Position numbers and translations under genes: made by a program
The notes under the pieces: generated by a model
The model's database searches: none
Seen by the model: only the letters and a program-made list of their open reading frames with translations
What the model was told of the DNA's origin: nothing
In this document: positions 24,964 to 33,565 of the stretch, in pieces
How the letters are laid out: each line of letters begins with the position of its first letter
Numbering within the stretch: position 1 is the stretch's first letter
Source: Saccharibacillus nicotianae
GTDB taxonomy: Bacteria; Bacillota; Bacilli; Paenibacillales; Paenibacillaceae
Direction: 5' to 3'
NCBI RefSeq assembly: GCF_042681745.1
Contig: NZ_JBHUGF010000010.1
Location: forward strand, 1,364,001 to 1,428,000
DNA length: 64,000 nt

Positions 24964-27795
24964 ATGGTAACACGTAGTGGAATGAAATCAAGGTGGGTAA
25001 AGTATGCTTTAATGGTGGCAATTGCTTTACCAATGGAGACAGGATGGCTAGGTGGATTGACAGCGGTTCATGCAGAAGGCCCAACAGATCCGGCTCCCTT
25101 TATTGCGGCTAAAGTCGTTAACGACAATGCAGGTAAAAAAGTATTGTTCGATAACAGTCATGCTCAAACAGCAGGAGCGGCGGATTGGGTGATTGACGGA
25201 GGTTTTTCTGATTTTGCAAACGCATTAGCTAATGATGGTTACTATGTCAAAGAACTTCGCAAAAGTACACCGATCACATATAGTGATTTGAGCGATTATG
25301 ATGTATTTGTGATTGCAGAACCGAACATCCCGTTCAAAACAACAGAACAAGCAGCGATGAAACAATATGTTGAAAGCGGTGGCAGTATTTTCTTTGTCGG
25401 TGATCATTACAATGCAGACCGTAACAAAAACCGTTGGGACGGATCAGAAGCAATCAACGGGTATCGTCGTGGTGCATGGGAAGATCCAACCAAAGGCATG
25501 AGTACAGAAGAGAAAAATTCTGCGGCTATGCAAGGTGTCGTCAGTTCAGATTGGTTATCTGATAACTTTGGGATTCGTTATCGTTATAATGCTTTAGGAG
25601 ATATCAATGCTAATCAAGTGGTTGCACCGAATCAAGCATTTGGCATTACAGAAGGTGTAAGCAGTGTAGCAATGCATGCAGGTTCTACGCTTGCAATCAC
25701 TGATCCTGCCAAAGCTAAAGGAATTGTGTATTTGCCTGAAACGAATGCGTCTTGGGGAAATGCTGTTGATCAAGGAGTGTACAATGGTGGCGGTATTGCT
25801 GAAGGCCCTTATGTAGCAGTCTCCAAATTAGGAGCGGGTAAAGCTGCATTTATCGGAGATTCTTCTCCAGTGGAAGATGCTTCACCTAAATATCTACGTG
25901 AAGAAACAGGTACCAAAAAAACAACGTACGATGGATTTAAAGAAGTAGATGACGGTGTATTGCTTGTTAATACAATTAACTGGTTATCAGACAAAGAAAA
26001 CTACACTAACTTTAGTCAGGTAGATGGTCTGCAATTAGATCAACCGACAGCATTGTTGCCAATCGAGACTCCACAGACGTCTACAGAGCCACAAGCAGAG
26101 CCTTGGGCAGCACCAGCAGCAGGTTACAAATGGTGGGATTCTTCTACATTTAAGCCAGGTTCATACGGTAGCGCAGTTTCGGTTACTACACCAACGTATA
26201 GCTTAGTGCACCAAGCTGAATTGCCAAATGCAGAACCTTTTCAAATCCGTATTGTAGCTGATAATTTAGCAGCGAACAGCACAGTGACTGGTTACAGCAG
26301 TGGTATTTTCTTAACAGGTGGAACGCAGGTAGGTCAAGTACAGAATGCTGATGGCACATGGCCGACAGCATATGGATACAGCTCGACGTACAGCTTAACC
26401 GCAGATAGTAAAGGTCATGCATACAAAGATATTACAGTACGCGTGAAGCCAGGTACAACAGGAACGGCAAGTCTACGTCTAAGATTAAACGGTAGTAATC
26501 TTGTGACTACGCCAGTGACGATTGCGAATGTTCCTGCTGAGCCATTGCCAGAAGAAAATGGTGGAGCACAGCCTACACCTGCATTAACTACCATTGCAAA
26601 TGCTCGTACTCAAGCAGAAGGTAAGCTGGTCACGATTGAAGGTACAGTTACTACAGAACCAGGTGCTTTTGGAGGACAAGCTTTTTATTTACAAGACAAT
26701 ACAGCAGGAATCTATGTATACCAGAATCAAGCTGGATTTCATCAAGGTGATGTGATCAAAGTAACAGCTCCACTTGCGTTGTACAATACAGAGCTAGAGT
26801 TAACCGATCCGGTAAGTATTGAGAAAACAGGTACAGCGGCATTGCCTAGTGCAACAACCGCAGTAGCGGTAGATACGTATAATCAAGGACAATTGGTACA
26901 ATTGAAAAATGTACAGATCAGCAATATCGTTGCAGCTACACCGACAGGTTCTTTTGAATTTGATGTGACTGGCAATGTATATGGTGATCAACCTGTTACT
27001 ACGCATGCTCGTGTTGATGCACGTACAGGATTAACTCAAGCTAATTTTGCTTACCAAAATGGACAATTTGTAGATATCACTGGAGTAGCAGCTATTTTCA
27101 AAGGTGTATTCCAATTGAAACCAAGAAGTGCGGCAGATATCGTAGCTGTTACTAGCACACCTCCTACGGAACCAACGGAACCGACAGAACCACCAGCTAC
27201 TGATCCATTAGCAACAGACGTACCAGGCACACCTGTATTAACAGATAACAATGGGCATGATACAGGGCTTAAAGATGGCAACTATACTATCACGATGAAT
27301 ATGTGGTGGGGAAATAATGGTTCTACGTACAAATTGTATGAAGGTGATCAAGTGATTAGCAGTGGCAAGCTTGCTGATCAATCACCAAATGCACAGACAG
27401 TACAAGCCGATATCAAAGGTAAAGCTAACGGTTCGTATACGTATACGTTGGAATTAACCAATTCATTCGGTACAACAAAAAGCCAGCCGTTAGTTGTAAA
27501 CGTAACAGATGCTTCTCCTGCTAAGCCAGTATTGTCTAATGACAACTGGGATGGAGACGGTAATTATCAAGTAAGTATGAATCTATGGTGGGGAACGAAT
27601 GCGACAGAATACCGTTTATACGAAAATGGTACATTGATCGACACTCAATCTTTAAAAGAAGGTACTCCACAAGCTCAACATGCTATCAGTGGTATTACGA
27701 ATCGTTCAGCAGGTACGTATGAGTATGTGGCTGAATTGGTTAATGCTTCAGGCACAACGAAAAGCGAAGCTATCACTGTAAAAGTTACTCAATAA
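24964..27795 (+). CDS. Secreted multidomain protein (DUF4350-like, OB-fold, two ChiA-N-type modules)
   Basis: A 943-residue secreted protein of unknown activity. Signal peptide about 1-38 (ends AVHAEG). Residues about 55-360 form a Rossmann-like region resembling DUF4350/GATase-like domains (KVLFDNSHAQTAG, SIFFVGDHYNADRN, GKAAFIGDSSPVED). A beta-rich domain follows (about 385-520). Residues about 540-725 look like an OB-fold as in YhcR/NucH-type nucleases (GKLVTIEGTVTTEPGAF, FYLQDNTAGIYVYQ). After an acidic Pro/Thr/Glu linker come two tandem repeats (about 755-850 and 853-943) of the ChiA N-terminal type, marked MNMWWGNNGSTYKLYE and MNLWWGTNATEYRLYE, common at the ends of Paenibacillus chitinases and cellulases. 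Nuclease or polysaccharide-binding roles are possible; none is proven. Confidence 0.75.
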   Translation: MVTRSGMKSRWVKYALMVAIALPMETGWLGGLTAVHAEGPTDPAPFIAAKVVNDNAGKKVLFDNSHAQTAGAADWVIDGGFSDFANALANDGYYVKELRKSTPITYSDLSDYDVFVIAEPNIPFKTTEQAAMKQYVESGGSIFFVGDHYNADRNKNRWDGSEAINGYRRGAWEDPTKGMSTEEKNSAAMQGVVSSDWLSDNFGIRYRYNALGDINANQVVAPNQAFGITEGVSSVAMHAGSTLAITDPAKAKGIVYLPETNASWGNAVDQGVYNGGGIAEGPYVAVSKLGAGKAAFIGDSSPVEDASPKYLREETGTKKTTYDGFKEVDDGVLLVNTINWLSDKENYTNFSQVDGLQLDQPTALLPIETPQTSTEPQAEPWAAPAAGYKWWDSSTFKPGSYGSAVSVTTPTYSLVHQAELPNAEPFQIRIVADNLAANSTVTGYSSGIFLTGGTQVGQVQNADGTWPTAYGYSSTYSLTADSKGHAYKDITVRVKPGTTGTASLRLRLNGSNLVTTPVTIANVPAEPLPEENGGAQPTPALTTIANARTQAEGKLVTIEGTVTTEPGAFGGQAFYLQDNTAGIYVYQNQAGFHQGDVIKVTAPLALYNTELELTDPVSIEKTGTAALPSATTAVAVDTYNQGQLVQLKNVQISNIVAATPTGSFEFDVTGNVYGDQPVTTHARVDARTGLTQANFAYQNGQFVDITGVAAIFKGVFQLKPRSAADIVAVTSTPPTEPTEPTEPPATDPLATDVPGTPVLTDNNGHDTGLKDGNYTITMNMWWGNNGSTYKLYEGDQVISSGKLADQSPNAQTVQADIKGKANGSYTYTLELTNSFGTTKSQPLVVNVTDASPAKPVLSNDNWDGDGNYQVSMNLWWGTNATEYRLYENGTLIDTQSLKEGTPQAQHAISGITNRSAGTYEYVAELVNASGTTKSEAITVKVTQ

Positions 27796-27830
27796 TCCAA
27801 ATTTCTCTGTATAAATACAATATGATCTAC

Positions 27831-27900
27831 AAAAAAGCCTTGAACTTCAACGGTATGCAGATCGCATATCAGTATCGAAGTTCAAGGCTTTTTCTTTTTT
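27831..27900. terminator. Bidirectional terminator after the 943-residue protein
   Basis: A 17-bp stem (27831-27848 with 27877-27893) with T-rich flanks between convergent genes. Confidence 0.8.
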
Positions 27901-27960
27901 ATGACTATAGAAGTAATCTTCAACTAGATCGGATACGGTTATTCAGTGTTGTGAATATAC

Positions 27961-28329
27961 TTATCCTTGTACAATAGCAACGAGCAGTACGATCCAACCT
28001 GCGATAAAAGCAAGTCCGCCAAGAGGAGTAATCGCACCTATTTTACGAACGCCAGTTAAGCTAAGTACATACAAGCTTCCTGAAAATAAAATAATCCCTG
28101 CAAACAGCAACCAACCTGCGGTTACTGCAAGCGTAGAGTGAGTTAGACTATGTCCAAGTGTCCCTACTATCAAAATACCCAGTCCATGAGCAATATGGTA
28201 TTGTACACCTGTTTCATATACTTTCATCATATCGGCGTTCAGCTTCTTTTTGAGAGCATGTGCACCGAAAGCTCCAAAAGCCACAGCTAAAGCCATCATG
28301 ATACAACCGATTATCAGTATTGTTTGCAT
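27961..28329 (-). CDS. DUF423 small membrane protein (YwdK-like)
   Basis: A 122-residue protein with four membrane segments and the DUF423 pattern: FGAFGAHALKKKL in the first loop, YHIAHGLGIL, and the C-terminal GAITPLGGLAFIAGW. ATG at 28329 is chosen because GGAGG lies 8 bases upstream; the longer reading begins before that site. It is immediately downstream of coaA on the same strand, so the two may be co-transcribed. Function is unknown. Confidence 0.88.
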   Translation of the reverse strand: MQTILIIGCIMMALAVAFGAFGAHALKKKLNADMMKVYETGVQYHIAHGLGILIVGTLGHSLTHSTLAVTAGWLLFAGIILFSGSLYVLSLTGVRKIGAITPLGGLAFIAGWIVLLVAIVQG

Positions 28330-28365
28330 GTTATCTACCTCCAATAGACCTCACAATATCGTTAT

Positions 28366-29295
28366 TTATAATTTACGTAAGTAAATATTTTGAATCGTAT
28401 GATTGGCTTCCTTTTTCAAAATGAGCTGTGCGCGTCCTTTGGTAGGAAGAATATTTTCATGTAGATTTTTGGCATTGATCGATTCCCATGTATGATGAGC
28501 TACAACAGTCGCTTCTTCTTCAGACAGATCCGCAAAGCGAGAATGGAAGTAGGAATCTGGATTTTGAAAAGCAGTCTGACGTAACAATTGGAAGCGCTCT
28601 ACATACCAACGAGCAATATTTTTCTCTTCGGCATCGATAAAGATCGAGAAGTCAAAGAAGTCGCTCACAAATAACGGACTATCCTTTTTCACCTGTAAAA
28701 CATTAATTCCTTCTACGATCAGAATATCAGGATGATCGATTACACTTTGTTCATCGGGAAGAATGTCATACGTTAGATGTGAATATTTAGGCGCTTTTAC
28801 TTTTGGTTTACCGGATTTGACTTCTCCAATAAACTGAATTAAGCGCTTAATATCATAACTTTCCGGGAATCCTTTACGATTCATAATACCTTTTTTCTCC
28901 AACACAGCATTAGGATAAAGAAAGCCGTCGGTAGTGACAAGATCGACTTTGCGATGCGTATCCCAACGGGTGAGAAGAGTCTGGATTAGGCGTGCTGTAG
29001 TGCTTTTTCCAACAGCTACACTACCAGCAATACCGATAATATAAGGCGTTTTACGGGCTTTTTTCTGTAAAAAAGAAGTCGTTAACTGATGGAGCTGTTG
29101 AGAAGCACCCACGTAAAGATGAATCAGATGAGTCAGCGGTAAATAGACCTCTTCCACTTCCTGGAGAGAGACCTGTTCATTTAATCCACGTAGCTTTTCT
29201 AATTCAATCTCGGTCAAAGATAATGGTGTATCGTGATCTTTTAAGGAAGCCCATTCCTTACGATCAAACTCGATGTATGGCGAATATCGTTTCAT
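28366..29295 (-). CDS. coaA: Type I pantothenate kinase CoaA
   Basis: A 309-residue P-loop kinase that phosphorylates pantothenate, the first committed step of coenzyme A synthesis. The P-loop GSVAVGKSTTARL is near residue 90; TTDGFLYPN, GFPESYD and the substrate-lid block FFDFSIFIDAEE match the E. coli CoaA type rather than the type III CoaX. The N-terminal SPYIEFDRKEWASL is also typical. Length is normal. The ribosome site is weak on the minus strand. Confidence 0.95.
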   Translation of the reverse strand: MKRYSPYIEFDRKEWASLKDHDTPLSLTEIELEKLRGLNEQVSLQEVEEVYLPLTHLIHLYVGASQQLHQLTTSFLQKKARKTPYIIGIAGSVAVGKSTTARLIQTLLTRWDTHRKVDLVTTDGFLYPNAVLEKKGIMNRKGFPESYDIKRLIQFIGEVKSGKPKVKAPKYSHLTYDILPDEQSVIDHPDILIVEGINVLQVKKDSPLFVSDFFDFSIFIDAEEKNIARWYVERFQLLRQTAFQNPDSYFHSRFADLSEEEATVVAHHTWESINAKNLHENILPTKGRAQLILKKEANHTIQNIYLRKL

Positions 29296-29686
29296 GTGCT
29301 CTCACTTTCTGAGAATTTTTTTAATTCTAGTGTACCAAACTTTACAACGAAAAACATATAAAAGGTTTATCGTATGTTCTATTGACTGTGTAAGCAGTGA
29401 GAGTAAGCAAAGATTGATGATAATCCTAACAAATAGCTTACATCGATCTTGCTTCTTATGTATTGAATAGACTAAGGTAGATAAAGACTAGATATAGAAA
29501 TGAAGTTTACTTACTTTCTTGATACTAAGATAATGTTCATTTCTCAATATACATAATGGTAATATAAGTATACATTGTTTTATTTAAGTTGATACAAGCG
29601 TACATGCTATCGTTACAATATGGATTTATTTTATCAAAATGTATGCATAATGATCTTATGATGACAGGCTATAAGGAGGAACAATT
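29296..29686. other. 391-base gap between coaA and the TPR-GGDEF gene
   Basis: AT-rich divergent region. A possible promoter for the GGDEF gene is TTGATA (29589) and TACAAT (29614) with a 19-base spacer. No gene, repeat or riboswitch-like structure could be supported. Confidence 0.4.
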
Positions 29687-31354
29687 TTGTCCGAAAAATA
29701 TCATCACTCCCATTCTTCCGATCAGGACAAATCTACATTCAATCTTGAATTTCATACCAAATCCTTATTAAGCGATACATCTGTTGTGCATACTCCTGCT
29801 TCTTTTGCCAACATGTTAGATACGCTTGAAATGATGCCTTACCGCAATATCAATCTTTCTGTATCTGAAGTTCGTAAAAGTCTACAAATTGCGAAGTCTC
29901 TTGATGTAGAAGATCTGATTATTCGTACTCAACTGATCCATGCTGATATTATGGGCAGACAAGGTAAAATTGCTGAAGGCGGACGCAAAATTCGCAAAAT
30001 TAATAAATGGGCATTGGATCATAATCATCATTATCTGTTAGCTCGCAGTCATCGATTACTGGCTGCTTTTTATAGACGTATTGGAGATAATGAAAGTGCA
30101 TTAGAAAATGCTGTGATTGCTTTTAAATACTTACCTGACGATACTTCACTACCTATTCGTGCAGATCATCTGATGACATTGGCGTTAACACTAGATGAAG
30201 TAGGAGCATACGAAGATTCGGTACATCGTTTTCAAGAAGTATTGGAGATTGCAACGGCTACAAATGATTTTCAAATTTCCATGTTTGTTTTAAATAATAT
30301 GGCATACACTCATTATGAACGTGGCAATGTTCCTGAAACGTTAGAATTGATCGCTCAAATGCGTGAATTAAGTGTGAAATATCAAGTACCTTTAGAAGCA
30401 CAACAATTAGATACGATTGCTGTGATTGAGATTCAAGCTGGTCGCCCGGAAGAAGCGGAGAAAACATTGCAACCGATGCTTTATGCACCTGTAGGCACAC
30501 GTAAGCTAGGAGAGCTTGCTACATTGCCAGAATGTCTATTAACGCTAGCCAAAGCACAACGTCTACAAGGCAAATTAGAAGAGTCTGAAAAAACATTACG
30601 AGAAGCTGCACATGTCTCTGAAGAACATGGACTTGCACGTCTAAGTGTCAAAGTCAGACTGGAACGTTCGGAATGGTATGCCGCTTCCAATCGGTATCAA
30701 GAAGCGTACGAAGAACATCGTTTATTTTTTAAAGAAAATGAAACATTGCGTTCCACTCAGCGCGAGACCCGGGCACGTATTTTACAAATTGTATATGATG
30801 CTGAAGAAGCCAAACGCGATAGCGAGTATTTTAAAGAAATGGCATTGCGTGATCCTTTAACCGGTCTGCATAATCGTCGCTTTATGGATGTGCATATGAA
30901 CAAATTGTTAGAGCGCTGTATTCTACTGGATCAACCTTTAACTGTGGCGATGATCGATCTGGATTTTTTCAAATTAATCAATGATACATTGTCTCATGAA
31001 ATAGGCGATATTGTTCTGGTTCATGTTGCAAAAATTTTATCGTTAACGATTCCTTCGACTGCGGCTGTAGCGCGTATAGGTGGGGAAGAGTTTGTGGCTG
31101 TATTTCCAGAAACAGATCTTAAACAGGGCAGGGTATACGCCAATATGTTGTGTGAAGCAATTCGTTCAGCAGATTGGAGCCCGATTACAGGTAGCTTACC
31201 TGTAACAGCGAGTATCGGAATTTCTACGATTACCGATCAAGCTCAATCCAGTTCAGAATTACTAGCTCTGGCAGACTATCATCTCTATGAAGCGAAAAAA
31301 GCAGGTCGTAACCAGGTGATTTGCGGGGAAGATGTATTAAGAAATAACGAATAA
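29687..31354 (+). CDS. TPR-repeat GGDEF diguanylate cyclase
   Basis: A 555-residue cytosolic protein. TTG at 29687 follows GGAGG by 7 bases. The N-terminal about 370 residues are helical tetratricopeptide repeats (for example ALENAVIAFKYLP, YEDSVHRFQEVLEIA), like bacterial TPR signalling proteins. The C-terminal GGDEF domain (about 385-550) has DPLTGLHNRR and an intact GGEEF signature in RIGGEEFVAVFPE, so it should make c-di-GMP. It complements the PDE-type EAL protein at 3943. It is a single-gene unit. Confidence 0.92.
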   Translation: MSEKYHHSHSSDQDKSTFNLEFHTKSLLSDTSVVHTPASFANMLDTLEMMPYRNINLSVSEVRKSLQIAKSLDVEDLIIRTQLIHADIMGRQGKIAEGGRKIRKINKWALDHNHHYLLARSHRLLAAFYRRIGDNESALENAVIAFKYLPDDTSLPIRADHLMTLALTLDEVGAYEDSVHRFQEVLEIATATNDFQISMFVLNNMAYTHYERGNVPETLELIAQMRELSVKYQVPLEAQQLDTIAVIEIQAGRPEEAEKTLQPMLYAPVGTRKLGELATLPECLLTLAKAQRLQGKLEESEKTLREAAHVSEEHGLARLSVKVRLERSEWYAASNRYQEAYEEHRLFFKENETLRSTQRETRARILQIVYDAEEAKRDSEYFKEMALRDPLTGLHNRRFMDVHMNKLLERCILLDQPLTVAMIDLDFFKLINDTLSHEIGDIVLVHVAKILSLTIPSTAAVARIGGEEFVAVFPETDLKQGRVYANMLCEAIRSADWSPITGSLPVTASIGISTITDQAQSSSELLALADYHLYEAKKAGRNQVICGEDVLRNNE

Positions 31355-31473
31355 TTTCTCTGATATTTAGTTATTTTTAATAAATAACTTATAATTAATA
31401 ACAATTAGGTGTATACTATAGACATAGTGAATCCATAACACCATCCATAATTAACAAGAAGGAGGTATTCATT

Positions 31474-32529
31474 ATGTCTGAACAACAACATTCAGATTCA
31501 TCACATGTTACAAATACATTAGGAAATATACCAATATCTGTACTTGATCTTGCACCGATTACAGCAGGATCAACTGCCTCAGATGCTTTTAAAAATAGCC
31601 TTGATATGGCACAACATGCAGAAAAATGGGGATACAATCGTTACTGGGTAGCCGAGCATCATAATATGCCAGGGATTGCGAGTTCTGCAACTTCAGTAGT
31701 GATCGGCTATTTAGCGGCTGGAACATCAACAATTCGTGTTGGTTCCGGTGGAATTATGCTTCCTAACCATGCTCCACTTGTAATAGCAGAGCAATTCGGT
31801 ACACTTGAATCGATGTATCCAGGACGGATTGATCTAGGTCTTGGACGTGCACCAGGTAGTGATCGCCGGACAACGCTGGCTTTGCGGAGACAATTAGATA
31901 GCGGAGAAGATTTCCCTGAATTGTTAGAAGAATTAACGTCCTTTTTCGATGCGTCAGCGACTTCTTATCATGCACCTATTCGCGCTGTACCGGGCGAAGG
32001 CTTGACTATTCCGATCTGGTTATTAGGTTCTAGTGACTTTAGTGCTCAATTAGCAGGTCAAAAAGGATTGCCGTTTGCTTTTGCAGGTCATTTTTCACCT
32101 GATTATACACAGCGTGCATTAGCGGTCTATCGTCATCATTTCGAACCATCAGCTATTTTGCAAAAACCGTATGCTATGGTCGGTGTAAATGCGATAGCAG
32201 CAGATACAGATGAAGAAGCAGAATGGTTAGGTACGACTATGCAACAGCAATTCCTCAATATTATTCGTGGCAAAACAGGTCAAGTTCAACCGCCTGCTGA
32301 TATGTCTAGCAAATGGACACCTTATGAGAAAAATGCTGTCGAGCAACAATTACGCTCTACCATCAAAGGCGGCCCTGAAAAAGTCAAACAGCAACTAACA
32401 CAATATATTGCAGATACAGGAGCTGATGAACTGATTGTGACAGGAATGTTATATGATCATCAAGCAAGATTGCGCTCTTATGAAATTATCAGTGAAGTGG
32501 CTGAGATTCGTAACACAGTCAACAGTTAA
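31474..32529 (+). CDS. LLM-class flavin-dependent oxidoreductase (MsnO8-like)
   Basis: A 351-residue luciferase-like monooxygenase: TIM barrel with the PISVLDLAPI start, WVAEHHNMPGIASSAT, IRVGSGGIMLPNHAPLVIAEQFG, GRIDLGLGRAPGSD and PIWLLGSSDFSAQLA. This is the B. subtilis YtmO/YddN type, which uses FMNH2 from a partner reductase. RBS AAGGAGG. It ends exactly where the convergent AraC gene ends, with no gap and no visible terminator. Confidence 0.92.
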   Translation: MSEQQHSDSSHVTNTLGNIPISVLDLAPITAGSTASDAFKNSLDMAQHAEKWGYNRYWVAEHHNMPGIASSATSVVIGYLAAGTSTIRVGSGGIMLPNHAPLVIAEQFGTLESMYPGRIDLGLGRAPGSDRRTTLALRRQLDSGEDFPELLEELTSFFDASATSYHAPIRAVPGEGLTIPIWLLGSSDFSAQLAGQKGLPFAFAGHFSPDYTQRALAVYRHHFEPSAILQKPYAMVGVNAIAADTDEEAEWLGTTMQQQFLNIIRGKTGQVQPPADMSSKWTPYEKNAVEQQLRSTIKGGPEKVKQQLTQYIADTGADELIVTGMLYDHQARLRSYEIISEVAEIRNTVNS

Positions 32530-33444
32530 TTATTCAGCATGATCTATAGAACGAACAAACCGGCGATATGCTTTCGGAGCAGAGCCGGTTTTTCTTTTGA
32601 ATAAATCATGAAAATAAGATAAATCATGATACCCGACCTGCTCGCAGATTTCACTGATTTGCTGATCTGTAGTACGTAATAGATCACATGCTGCTTGAAT
32701 CCGTAACATCTGTACATAATGAGACATTGATGAACCTGTATGCTTTACAAATAGTCTATGAAGCTGACGAATACTAATCTTCATTTGAACAGCGATATCA
32801 GATACAGATATCGGTTCATGATAATGAGTATGAAGCTTGTGTAGAATCTCTTCCCATGTAGAAGAAGATGGAGGAAGTAAGACTTCACTCTCCTTCTCCA
32901 GTCGATGCAACACCAATAAAATTTGAATCACATAAGTATATACAGCCGCTATCCAACCTGACCGTCCCCGATGATACTCTTCGTATACCTGTTGAAATAA
33001 CCAATGAAATTGTTGAAATCGATCATAACAATAACGATACTGCTTATCAGTTAACAAAGGATTAATGACTTCACTCCCCGGATAAGTAGACAATACCTCT
33101 ACTAACGAATCTGCATCGAAAATACAATTATAGACAATCAATGGATCAGCATCACTAGCCGGTGATGGACGATATACATGAGATATGCCCATCGGTAATA
33201 GAAATAGATCTCCTTTTTTGACAGGAGAAGAGATACCATTGATCACATGACTTCCTGTACCTTCACTTACATAATTCAACTCCAAAAAATCATGTACATG
33301 TTCATGCAGTTCATACGACTCAGCTACCCGATTAATATAGATTGGAATATCTTTGGTAAAAAAGTAATCGCCGATTAGCATATCTATTCTGCGTTTGATC
33401 GTCATCGTATCATCACTCATCCTTTCTGTTGTCCGATTTGCCAC
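32530..33444 (-). CDS. AraC-family regulator of the rhamnosidase
   Basis: A 304-residue regulator with an N-terminal cupin sensor (about 35-140: HEHVHDFLELNYVSEG, GDLFLLPMGISHVY) and a C-terminal AraC double helix-turn-helix (about 205-300: ISVSDIAVQMKISIRQLHRLF, ISEICEQVGYHDLSYFHDLFKRKTG). The start is uncertain: GTG 33444, ATG 33420 and ATG 33405 are all in frame and none has ideal spacing from AGAAAGG. It is divergent from the GH78 alpha-L-rhamnosidase, with 121 bases between them, so rhamnose-responsive control of that gene is the likely role. Confidence 0.9.
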   Translation of the reverse strand: MANRTTERMSDDTMTIKRRIDMLIGDYFFTKDIPIYINRVAESYELHEHVHDFLELNYVSEGTGSHVINGISSPVKKGDLFLLPMGISHVYRPSPASDADPLIVYNCIFDADSLVEVLSTYPGSEVINPLLTDKQYRYCYDRFQQFHWLFQQVYEEYHRGRSGWIAAVYTYVIQILLVLHRLEKESEVLLPPSSSTWEEILHKLHTHYHEPISVSDIAVQMKISIRQLHRLFVKHTGSSMSHYVQMLRIQAACDLLRTTDQQISEICEQVGYHDLSYFHDLFKRKTGSAPKAYRRFVRSIDHAE

Positions 33445-33467
33445 TTTAATATGTCCGAATACTCCAT

Positions 33468-33481
33468 TTTAAACGCTTACA
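33468..33481. promoter_or_regulatory. cre-like site between the AraC gene and the rhamnosidase
   Basis: TTTAAACGCTTACA matches the cre consensus at 13 of 14 positions and lies in the shared divergent promoter region. Confidence 0.5.
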
Positions 33482-33565
33482 ACTATCGTATGATAAAAAA
33501 GAAAGCATCTCAAGTAGGTATCAGCGCAAGCTTATCATCTTAACGATTGAAGGAGCGGATATACT

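Noticed and set aside
31355..33565. Terminator between the LLM oxidoreductase and the AraC gene
   Set aside because: The two stop codons are adjacent at 32529/32530 and no hairpin with T-run is present.
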